A DNA stretch of 57,302 nt from Muribaculaceae bacterium (GTDB lineage Bacteria > Bacteroidota > Bacteroidia > Bacteroidales > Muribaculaceae): positions 1 through 57,302 of the forward strand of contig JAFSYB010000088.1 in assembly GCA_017443765.1 (NCBI GenBank), written 5' to 3'. Each line of letters begins with the position of its first letter. Within the stretch, counting starts at the first letter, position 1. A model generated the notes under the pieces. The model was not told the DNA's origin. It made no database searches and saw only the letters and a list, made by a program, of their open reading frames with translations. The translations under genes and the position numbers were made by a program. This document shows positions 51,248 through 57,302 of the stretch, one piece after another.

Positions 51248-53044
51248 CTAATTGGCCCTATTGGCCTTATCAGTTAAATCTTGTTCATTGTTCTCGACAA
51301 GTGCGTCGGCGAAGATGGTGAGTGCGAGCATGTCGGCGGCGCCGCCTGGCGAGATGTTCTCGGCGATGTAGCGGCGGTTCAGGTCTTCGAGGGCTGCGGG
51401 GGTGAAGTGGTCGAGCAATGCTTGTGCCTCGGCTTTCACCTGCTGTGCCCGGTCGTAGCCCACGCGGTGAATCACGTTGGTGTCGTCGAGCTGTGCGATG
51501 ATGTGCAGCAGTGTCTTGTGGCGTTGCCAGGGGTCGCCGGCCAGGGCGCGGTAGTAGGGCAGCCAGTCGCCAAACAGTTGCCGGTAGCCGCTTTGCGCCA
51601 TGGCCATCGCTCCGTTCACATGATGTCGGCACACGGCCTCGCTGCCGTGGGTGCCGCTGGTTTGGCTCATGGTGCCGGCCAGCGACATGATGTCGTGCTG
51701 GAGGTCGCTGGCGGTGATGTGCCCGTGCTGGTGCAGGGTGTGTGCCGCAGCGGCATCAATCAGGCCCAGGGCGAACAGTGCCCCACGGTGCGTGTTCACG
51801 CCTTGCGTGGCGTGCAGCATCTCTGCCTCGCCTCGTTGTCCGAGCGACAACAGTTGGGCACTGTCGGGCAACTCGTTGTGGTTGCTGATTTCGGCCACCT
51901 CGTCGAAGAATGGCGTGAGCGCATCAAGCCCCTGTTGCATGGTGGCGTAGGTCATGTCGTGGTGAGCACCGCTGTCTTGGCGGTCAACCAAGCCGGGTTT
52001 GGGCGTGGTGTCGAGTTCCTGCTGCAAGGCCTGGTGGGCCAGGTGCCCGAGCAGTTCGGGCAAAGTGGTGGCTGGCACTAATTGTGCGGCAGGGTAGAGG
52101 TGGTTCTCGTCGAGGTGCCGGCGCACACGCGACGCGCTCACGGGAGCCTCGCCGTCGGTGAGCCGGGGCATCACGCGCACCTCGATGCCGCGTGGCGGCA
52201 GTTGCTGCTGCATCAGCTCCACATAGCGTGCCGTGAGGGCGTCGGTGGGCTCGCTGCCCACAAAGCGCCGGCTGGCGCCCAAGGCGGGGGCGATGTGGCG
52301 GGCAAACAGGTCGAGGTCGAGCGTGATTTGCGTGTCGGCGGCTTCGTCAAGACGCTTGAGGAAGTAGGTGGGGAAGGTCACTGCCGAGATGGCGTAGTCG
52401 CTGCCCTCGAGCACCGTGACGTTGCCCAGCGGGCGGCAACCCTCGCGAATCATGTGCAACCGCTCGGCATAGCTGAATGTGGAGCAATCCTCGCGCACGG
52501 CAATCACATAGAGCGATTGCACCTGCTGGGCGGCCCATTGCACCAGTGCTTGGTGCCCCAGCGTGAACGGGTTGGCGTTCATCACAATCACGCCGGCAGT
52601 GTCGGCGGGCGCTTTCGCCACTGCTGCCGACTTGATTTGTTGCAGATAGCCATCGATGCCGGGGAGGCCGTTCTCCATGAAGATGGCTTGCGGTGCCTGG
52701 GCCAGCAGACGGAAGCCGAGGCTTTCAAAGATCTCGCGGTTGTCGGGCTTGGTAAACACGCGCACGCAGGTGTGTCCCGCGGCGTGTGCCTGGCTGAGCA
52801 GGTGCGAGAGCAGCCGCTGCATCATGCCGGTGCCGCGCAGCGCGTCGCTCACGGCCACGCACTTGATCACGTTGCCGGCCAGGCCGCCGCCGGCCAGAAT
52901 GGTGTCGTCGCCCAGGCGCGTCACCACCGCGTAGCTGTCCACCGGGTCGAGGCGCAGGCCGCACGACGACAAAAACCGCTCCACGCGCTGGCGCGTGGGG
53001 ACGAAGCTCAACGGCACGCTGTGCAGGTCGTATTCACTGTACAT
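51248..53044 (-). CDS. citCG: Fused citrate lyase ligase (CitC) and prosthetic-group synthase (CitG)
   Basis: A 598-aa fusion. Residues 1-130 are a GNAT-like domain (VAVSDALRGTGMMQRLLSHL). Residues 140-325 are the CitC nucleotidyltransferase, with NPFTLGH at 158-164 and VSASRVRRHL near 302-311, which acetylates the ACP-bound thiol to activate citrate lyase. From about residue 331 the CitG part begins (LDTTPKPGLVDRQDSGAHHD, NTHRGALFALGL, TSGTHGSEA) and makes triphosphoribosyl-dephospho-CoA. The ATG at 53044 is used, overlapping the citX stop by 11 bp; a TTG at 53053 is also possible. The two activities are separate genes in most known cit operons. Confidence 0.92.
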   Translation of the reverse strand: MYSEYDLHSVPLSFVPTRQRVERFLSSCGLRLDPVDSYAVVTRLGDDTILAGGGLAGNVIKCVAVSDALRGTGMMQRLLSHLLSQAHAAGHTCVRVFTKPDNREIFESLGFRLLAQAPQAIFMENGLPGIDGYLQQIKSAAVAKAPADTAGVIVMNANPFTLGHQALVQWAAQQVQSLYVIAVREDCSTFSYAERLHMIREGCRPLGNVTVLEGSDYAISAVTFPTYFLKRLDEAADTQITLDLDLFARHIAPALGASRRFVGSEPTDALTARYVELMQQQLPPRGIEVRVMPRLTDGEAPVSASRVRRHLDENHLYPAAQLVPATTLPELLGHLAHQALQQELDTTPKPGLVDRQDSGAHHDMTYATMQQGLDALTPFFDEVAEISNHNELPDSAQLLSLGQRGEAEMLHATQGVNTHRGALFALGLIDAAAAHTLHQHGHITASDLQHDIMSLAGTMSQTSGTHGSEAVCRHHVNGAMAMAQSGYRQLFGDWLPYYRALAGDPWQRHKTLLHIIAQLDDTNVIHRVGYDRAQQVKAEAQALLDHFTPAALEDLNRRYIAENISPGGAADMLALTIFADALVENNEQDLTDKANRAN

Positions 53045-53537
53045 ACTCGGCAATCATTTGCGCAATGTGCTGTTGCAGTTGCTCCAGCGTGTGTGAATGT
53101 GCCCTCATGCAGTAGCGTGCCTCGTGGTCGCACAGCAGGCAGCGGCGGGGCTGCTCGCCCACAGCGGTGCGCGGCAGCGGACTGCCGTCGGCCTCCAGCA
53201 CATCTAAGTCCATCAGCCGCCCCAGGGGGTGCGTGTCTTCGATGTGGCAGCACAGGCGCTTGGCTTCCAAGGGGGTGACGCTGCTGAGCAGGTACACCTC
53301 GAATCCCGTGGCCAGGTCACAGGCCTCGACATCGGCAAGGGTGTTCCTAAAACACTCTAACACTGCCGTGAGGGCAGCGTTAGCAATGATGAGCGAATGG
53401 GCATTACGCTTGACCGGCCCAGGCAGAGCCACCGTGACGCACACAAGGGTGTGTCGCGGATGGGCACTCAGCAGCGACAGCTGCTTCTCGTGCCGGCGGT
53501 CGCGGCTGGCCAAGAGCTGGTCAAGCGTAATCTCCAT
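53034..53537 (-). CDS. citX: Citrate lyase holo-ACP synthase (CitX)
   Basis: A 167-aa transferase that attaches the phosphoribosyl-dephospho-CoA prosthetic group to Ser13 of CitD. The family motif HPLGRLMDLDVLE (G-R-x-x-D) and the Cys/His stretch PRRCLLCDHEARYCMRAHSH are present. It lies between citF and citCG. The heptamer array upstream begins 12 bp before its ATG. Confidence 0.9.
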   Translation of the reverse strand: MEITLDQLLASRDRRHEKQLSLLSAHPRHTLVCVTVALPGPVKRNAHSLIIANAALTAVLECFRNTLADVEACDLATGFEVYLLSSVTPLEAKRLCCHIEDTHPLGRLMDLDVLEADGSPLPRTAVGEQPRRCLLCDHEARYCMRAHSHTLEQLQQHIAQMIAEYVQ

Positions 53538-53549
53538 TGCGTTACATCT

Positions 53550-53626
53550 TTAGTGGTTAGAGGTTAGTGGTTGGTGATTAGTGTAACCACCCACTAACCA
53601 CCACCCACCAGCCACTAATCACCAAT
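53550..53626. repeat. Inverted heptamer arrays filling the citF-citX spacer
   Basis: Eleven unbroken 7-mers: TTAGTGG, TTAGAGG, TTAGTGG, TTGGTGA, TTAGTGT, then AACCACC, CACTAAC, CACCACC, CACCAGC, CACTAAT, CACCAAT. The orientation flips at 53584. TTGGTGATTAGTG (53571-53583) has an exact 13-bp inverted copy at 53613-53625. The array reaches into the last codons and stop of citF (Ile-Gly-Asp-stop). Confidence 0.85.
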
Positions 53627-55150
53627 ACTCTTGATTACGTCCATCACGCTGCCATCGCGGTTCATCACGATGCCCACCACCTTGTCGCCAAAGGGCAGGG
53701 GAGCGGCCTCGCCAATGATGCTCTTGGCGCGGTCTTTGAGCGCGTTGATTTCCACCACGTTCAGGCCGGCTTTCACCAGGCGTTCCTTGATTTCGGGACG
53801 ACGGGGGTTGACGGCGATGCCATACTCGGTGACCACCACGACAAAGCTCGACCCCGGGGTGATGTGTGTGGTGACCTCGTCGACCACACAGGGGATGCGG
53901 CCGCGCAGCAGCGGGCACACAATGATCGACAGTGCCGAGTCGCCGGCCGTGTCGGGGTGGCCGCCGATGGCACCGCGAATGATGCCGTCGCTGCCCACAA
54001 GCACGTTCACGTTGAAGTCGACATCGACCTCCAAGGCCGACAGTATCACGATGTCGAGGCTGTGCGTTGCCGATCCGGCCTCGTCGTAGCTGGCATATTC
54101 GTTGGCGCTCACCTCCTGGTGCATCGGGTCGCTCTTGAGGCTCTCGGCAGCCACCTTGTCGAACGACTGCACGTCGATGAGGCGGTCGATGAGCCCTTCC
54201 TCGTGCATCTTCACCATGTGGGCCGTGATGCCGCCGAGGGCGAAGCTGGCGGTGATGCCCTGGTCAATCATGCTCTGACGGATATATTTCACGGCGGCTA
54301 ACGAGGCACCGCCCGAGCCGGTCTGAATCGAGAAGCCCTGCTTGAAGTAGCCGCTGTTGATAATCACCTTGGCAGCCTGCTTGGCCAGCAGGATGTCGCG
54401 CGGGTTCTTGGTGTCGCGGATGGCTCCCGACGAGATTTTGCTCGAATCGCCCACGCTGTCGACCACCACAACGCTCTCCACGTTGCGCTCGCTGATGGAG
54501 TAGGGCGTGTTGGGGTAGGCCACGAGGTCGTCGGTGAGGATAATCACGTGCTTGGCATATTGTGCGTCGGGCAGGGCGTAGCCCAGCGAGCCGCAAATCG
54601 ACTTGGCGTTCTCCGAGCGGCTGTAACCGCAGGCGTTGCCCATGGGGTCGGCGCTCGAGGCTCCCAGGAAAGCCACGTCAATCTTCAGGTCGCCGTTGGC
54701 GATGGCGCTGCCGCGGCCGCCGTGCGAGCGGAAAATCACCGGCTCCTGCATAATGCCCCGGCTGATTTCGTTGGCCAGCTTGCCGCGCAGGCCCGACGTC
54801 GAGATACGTGTGATCACTCCGGCCTTGATGTGCTCGATGAGCGGCTCATGCACATCGATGAGGCTCGACGAAGCCAGGTGCAGGTTTTTGAATCCCATCT
54901 CGGCCAGCTTGGCCACTACCAGGTTGATGACCTTGTCGCCGCCACGGAAATGGTGGTGGAACGAGATGGTCATGCCATCTTTGAGGCCGGCCTTGCGAAT
55001 GGCGTCCTCGAGCGTGGTGACCTTGGCACCCTGGGCGGTGAGCTCGGTGCGCGACAGGGTGTTCTTGTCGGCTGTTCCCTTGAAGGTGTCCTTGCCCATG
55101 CGGGCTGCAGCCTCGCTGATGAGGGCTGCTCTATCTTTGATGCTATTCAT
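53615..55150 (-). CDS. citF: Citrate lyase alpha subunit (citrate:acetyl-ACP transferase)
   Basis: A 511-aa CoA-transferase-type subunit that swaps acetyl-ACP for citryl-ACP. The N-terminal half carries GMTISFHHHFRGGD and the Rossmann-like region with SHGGRGSAIANGDLKID. The C-terminal half has IQTGSGGASLAAVKYIR, and VGSDGIIRGAIGGHPDTA is highly conserved in CitF. Length is normal. It starts 2 bp after citE, so translation is coupled. Confidence 0.95.
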   Translation of the reverse strand: MNSIKDRAALISEAAARMGKDTFKGTADKNTLSRTELTAQGAKVTTLEDAIRKAGLKDGMTISFHHHFRGGDKVINLVVAKLAEMGFKNLHLASSSLIDVHEPLIEHIKAGVITRISTSGLRGKLANEISRGIMQEPVIFRSHGGRGSAIANGDLKIDVAFLGASSADPMGNACGYSRSENAKSICGSLGYALPDAQYAKHVIILTDDLVAYPNTPYSISERNVESVVVVDSVGDSSKISSGAIRDTKNPRDILLAKQAAKVIINSGYFKQGFSIQTGSGGASLAAVKYIRQSMIDQGITASFALGGITAHMVKMHEEGLIDRLIDVQSFDKVAAESLKSDPMHQEVSANEYASYDEAGSATHSLDIVILSALEVDVDFNVNVLVGSDGIIRGAIGGHPDTAGDSALSIIVCPLLRGRIPCVVDEVTTHITPGSSFVVVVTEYGIAVNPRRPEIKERLVKAGLNVVEINALKDRAKSIIGEAAPLPFGDKVVGIVMNRDGSVMDVIKSIGD

Positions 55151-55152
55151 GA

Positions 55153-56040
55153 TTAAATGTCCTCCTTATTAATTATGCCCGACGCGATGGCCAGGTCGAT
55201 GGTACGTTGAGCTCTGATGACCACGGGGCGGTCGACCATCTTGCCGTTCACGGCAATCACGCCGCTGCCGCGCTGCTCGGCCTCCTTGATGGCGGCGAGG
55301 ATGGTGAGCGACTTCTGGATTTCCTTCTCCTTGGGAGCGAACACCTCGTTGACCACCTCGATTTGCCGGGGGTTGATGATTGACTTGCCGTCGAAGCCGA
55401 GCTGCTTGATCAGCTCCACCTCTTTGCGGAAGGTCTCCATGTCGTTGAGGTTGCTGTAGACGGTGTCGAGTGCGTCGATGCCGGCGGCACGGGCGGCCAC
55501 CACGATGGTTTGGCGCGCCAGCAGCAGCTCCATGCCCTCGGGCGAACGCTGCGTCTTCAGGTTGGCGCTGTAGTCCTCGGCCCCCAGGGCGATTCCCATC
55601 ATGCGCTTCGAGGCGGTGGCGATGGCGTAGGCGTTCACCACGCCCAGCGTGCTCTCGATGGCCGCCATAATCTGCGTGCGACCTAAGCAACCAATCTCTT
55701 TCTCCACGCGCTCAATCTCGCGCTCCACCTCCACCACCTCTTCGGCGGTCTCGGTCTTGGGCATGCGAATCACGTGCACACCGGCTTTGACCACGGCCTC
55801 GATGTCTTTCTTGCCGTAGGGCGTGTTCAGCGGGTTGATGCGCACCACCATCTCGGTGTTGCCGTAGTCTATCGTCTTCAGGGCGTTGTGGACCAGCAGG
55901 CGGGCCGTGTCCTTTTCGGCCATGGTCACTGAGTCTTCCAGGTCGAGCATGATCGAGTCAGGACCATAGATGAAAGCGTCCTGCATCATGCCGGGGTTGT
56001 TGCCCGGCACGAACATCATCGTTCTTCTTAATCGTTGCAT
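55153..56040 (-). CDS. citE: Citrate lyase beta subunit (citryl-ACP lyase)
   Basis: A 295-aa TIM-barrel of the HpcH/HpaI-CitE superfamily that splits citryl-ACP into oxaloacetate and acetyl-ACP. Visible motifs are RRTMMFVPGNNPGMMQDA, SIMLDLEDSV with Mg-binding acidic residues, EMVVRINPLNTPYG with the active-site Arg, and MAAIESTLGVVNAYAIA. The neighbouring citF and citD confirm that it is the true lyase subunit and not a CitE-like malyl-CoA enzyme. A heptamer array forms its leader. Confidence 0.95.
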   Translation of the reverse strand: MQRLRRTMMFVPGNNPGMMQDAFIYGPDSIMLDLEDSVTMAEKDTARLLVHNALKTIDYGNTEMVVRINPLNTPYGKKDIEAVVKAGVHVIRMPKTETAEEVVEVEREIERVEKEIGCLGRTQIMAAIESTLGVVNAYAIATASKRMMGIALGAEDYSANLKTQRSPEGMELLLARQTIVVAARAAGIDALDTVYSNLNDMETFRKEVELIKQLGFDGKSIINPRQIEVVNEVFAPKEKEIQKSLTILAAIKEAEQRGSGVIAVNGKMVDRPVVIRAQRTIDLAIASGIINKEDI

Positions 56041-56219
56041 GAGTTAATAGTTTGAGTTACGAGTTATGAGTTATGAGTGATGAGGGAGCTGCGAGCTACA
56101 AGTAAGCTACAAGCTACGAGCTACGAGCTACGAGTGGGCTGCGGGCTACGTACTACGGGCTACAAGCTACGAGCTGCGAGTGGGCTGCGCGCTACAGGGA
56201 GCTACGAGCTGTGAGCTGC
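56041..56219. repeat. Long heptamer array (RAGCTAC/GAGTTAY) in the citD-citE spacer
   Basis: About twenty 7-mers on the plus strand, first GAGTTAC, GAGTTAT, GAGTTAT, GAGTGAT, then GAGCTGC, GAGCTAC, AAGCTAC, AAGCTAC, GAGCTAC, GAGCTAC, GGGCTGC, GGGCTAC and so on. Four-base pieces (GAGG, AAGT, GAGT) interrupt the array without changing the unit. AGCT is self-complementary, so strong local folding is expected. It occupies nearly the whole 202-bp spacer inside an otherwise compact operon. Confidence 0.85.
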
Positions 56220-56242
56220 AAGTAATGATTGTATCTCGTGTC

Positions 56243-56524
56243 TTAATCGGCCCAGACGTCCTTGCCGGTGGCGCGCACGGCGGCGGCTGTCACGCGGGCG
56301 CGGATGGTGCAGTCCAGCGCGCCTTTGTCGGTCGCCTTCACGTCGGCGCTGTCAACGCCCAGCTCGGTGAGCGTTTCGGTAATCACTTTCTTGATTTGAG
56401 CTCCGAACTGGTACGCCACGGTGCTCTCGAGGTCGATGTGCAATCCCGCCTCGCTCGCGGGCGCAATCTGAATCAGAATATCGCCCGACTCCAATGTCCC
56501 GGCAATCGCATTCTTGATTTCCAT
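56243..56524 (-). CDS. citD: Citrate lyase acyl-carrier protein (gamma subunit)
   Basis: A 93-aa carrier protein. MEIKNAIAGTLESGDILIQI places Ser13 in the ESGD motif as the attachment site of the 2'-(5''-phosphoribosyl)-3'-dephospho-CoA group. The rest (YQFGAQIKKVITETLTELGV) fits the CitD family and length. It is the first gene of the operon, about 100 nt after the predicted transcript start, and is separated from citE by a long heptamer array. Confidence 0.94.
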   Translation of the reverse strand: MEIKNAIAGTLESGDILIQIAPASEAGLHIDLESTVAYQFGAQIKKVITETLTELGVDSADVKATDKGALDCTIRARVTAAAVRATGKDVWAD

Positions 56525-56595
56525 AAGGTTAAATCATTTTTTAGTATTAAAGTGTAGTTAATCAGTTGAATTATCTGCTACTCTGTAACAAAACG

Positions 56596-56628
56596 GTCAA
56601 ACGGCGAAAAATGCCTTGCCGTTTTGAC
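56596..56628 (-). promoter_or_regulatory. Inverted repeat at the cit operon transcript start (operator or leader hairpin)
   Basis: GTCAAACGGC (56596-56605) and GCCGTTTTGAC (56618-56628) pair over 10 bp with one bulged base. The right arm lies 3 bp from the -7 box, at the predicted +1. It could be a repressor site or a 5'-end hairpin. Confidence 0.5.
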
Positions 56629-56631
56629 GTT

Positions 56632-56662
56632 CAAAAGTAGCTATTATTTCCCACGTGGCAAA
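56632..56662 (-). promoter_or_regulatory. Bacteroidota-type promoter of the cit-acn-icd operon
   Basis: Read leftward: TTTG at 56662-56659, exactly 19 bp, then TACTTTTG at 56639-56632. The leader to citD is about 100 nt. CACGTG-like bases lie at the -33 end (56652-56657). Confidence 0.75.
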
Positions 56663-56808
56663 ATATTTACGTGAAAATTTCCCTAAATGTTAATAAGCCG
56701 TGCAAAACGGCGGGGTCTGTAACGTTCTGTGTGGGAGAACAGCATGGGATTCACACACGTGTCCCATTCTTTAAATCATGCGGAAATGTGATGTGGGAAT
56801 ATTTAAAA

Positions 56809-56865
56809 ACAACTTTGACAACTATTACAACTTTTTATAATGTTGTTTTATGTTGTCATGGTTGT
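56809..56865. repeat. Symmetric array of three ACAAC and three GTTGT sites
   Basis: ACAAC at 56809, 56818 and 56827 (9-bp steps), then GTTGT at 56842, 56852 and 56861 (10- and 9-bp steps), around an A/T-rich centre. It lies in the 681-bp gap between citD and the next gene, about 150 bp upstream of the cit promoter. The gap also holds the cit and rightward promoters and no convincing gene. Confidence 0.65.
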
Positions 56866-57022
56866 CTTCATTATCATTCTGTCTTGAGGCCACATACACC
56901 GCTCCACAAATGGCGGCATGGCATGAATCTACCCATACAATCCGTTTATTAGTCAATGCCCTGTTTAAACAACAGTCGAAGTTAACGAAAGTTAAACCTG
57001 GGACAGGTGTGCAAAAAAATCG

Positions 57023-57030
57023 TAAATTTG
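57023..57030 (+). promoter_or_regulatory. Probable -7 box of the last gene
   Basis: TAAATTTG matches TAnnTTTG. The leader of about 170 nt contains a six-codon frame (57042-57062) and a twice-occurring TTATGTTCTT (57129 and 57160). Confidence 0.4.
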
Positions 57031-57205
57031 CACTTTCAATCATGACGCCATGCGGCGGATGAACAAGTCTCCAGCCCTTTGCAAGAACTGCCCAAGTTCG
57101 GGCAAACAGCAAGCTGAACAGAGAACCTTATGTTCTTCTGGCAACCGCAGTCAAGGGCTTATGTTCTTATGTCTATTTTTTACAACCATCAAAACCAAGA
57201 CGATT

Positions 57206-57302
57206 ATGCGTAGAAAACTATCTTTATTGCTAATGGCGCTGCTACTGTCGCTACCGCTTGGCGGCTTCGCGCAGCAGTCGGTGCGCGGCGACGTGAACGG
57301 CA
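57206..57302 (+). CDS. Exported protein, N-terminal fragment (cut by window edge)
   Basis: Only 32 codons are visible: a clear signal peptide MRRKLSLLLMALLLSLPLGG, then FAQQSVRGDVNG. RGDVNG right after the cleavage site is the usual opening of an N-terminal dockerin-like repeat in Bacteroidota surface or T9SS-related proteins, as also seen at the end of the C10 peptidase. Everything beyond is outside the window, so the function cannot be named. Confidence 0.7.
   Translation, partial: MRRKLSLLLMALLLSLPLGGFAQQSVRGDVNG

Noticed and set aside
56041..56219. Heptamer array as a CRISPR array
   Set aside because: Units are 7 bp with no unique spacers and no cas genes nearby.
56825..57112. 95-codon leftward frame in the gap beyond citD
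   Set aside because: It overlaps the ACAAC/GTTGT array and the promoter of the next gene; composition looks random and there is no family resemblance.

Overview
This 57.3-kb window reads as a chromosomal segment of a GC-rich member of the Bacteroidales (Bacteroidota), probably a gut commensal related to Muribaculaceae or Prevotellaceae; the family is a guess. The order is supported by several things: Bacteroidota-type promoters (TTTG, about 19 nt, TAnnTTTG) upstream of many genes, a purH-mreB-mreC-mreD-mrdA-rodA block, a type IX secretion C-terminal tail on a cell-wall amidase, a C10 peptidase with a dockerin-like tail, a Bacteroidota EF-G paralogue and a DUF4301 gene. Nearly all of the window is well-packed coding sequence. 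No rRNA, tRNA, CRISPR array, insertion sequence or phage was seen.

Layout. 1-766: 5' part of clpB (leftward). 1025-4921: leftward operon dxr-rseP-rlmI. 5342-8643: exported beta-propeller-like protein followed by a T9SS-tailed N-acetylmuramoyl-L-alanine amidase. 8772-11068: tsaD and cinA. 11084-12597: dprA and an acyl-CoA thioesterase (leftward). 12735-19016: a rightward block of SpoIIM-like, multi-spanning membrane, DUF4129, DUF4350, MoxR ATPase and DUF58 proteins. 19039-23809: an orphan polysaccharide-export lipoprotein, a uracil-DNA-glycosylase-fold protein, a DedA protein, hisS, a Crp/Fnr regulator and a TSCPD protein. 24162-28528: purL and an unrecognised helical protein. 28529-30043: a gene-poor stretch with a repeat, gene remnants, and an abundant-looking amphipathic lipoprotein gene. 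30044-32410: C10 peptidase. 32488-37029: EF-G2 and a RelA-type (p)ppGpp synthetase. 37258-39531: DUF4301 protein and a lipoprotein thioredoxin. 39655-47245: purH and the cell-shape (rod) operon. 47652-56524: leftward operon citD-citE-citF-citX-citCG-acn-icd. 57206-end: 5' end of an exported protein gene.

How the genes work together. The citrate lyase set is complete (ACP, beta, alpha, prosthetic-group transferase, and a fused ligase/prosthetic-group synthase) and runs into aconitase and NADP-type isocitrate dehydrogenase, so one transcription unit could process both fates of citrate. The mre/mrdA/rodA block builds the elongation machinery. MoxR/DUF58/DUF4129/DUF4350/SpoIIM form a familiar but functionally poorly understood membrane-associated ATPase module. 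EF-G2 and RelA next to each other suggest a starvation theme, but this is inference.

Most unusual signal. At least seven intergenic spacers consist of degenerate tandem 7-bp repeats. Each spacer has its own heptamer (CCACYAY, CATTATC, RRGAACC, RAGCTAC and others), the array often touches the next start codon, and in mreB-mreC and citF-citX the array flips orientation in its middle so that the whole spacer can fold on itself. Other non-coding signals are a dispersed repeat around GCAATTTAKAGA (four copies), a 92-bp element bounded by 13-bp inverted repeats before the thioredoxin gene, a 17-bp-stem hairpin before purH, a six-site ACAAC/GTTGT array upstream of the cit operon, and near-leaderless promoters.
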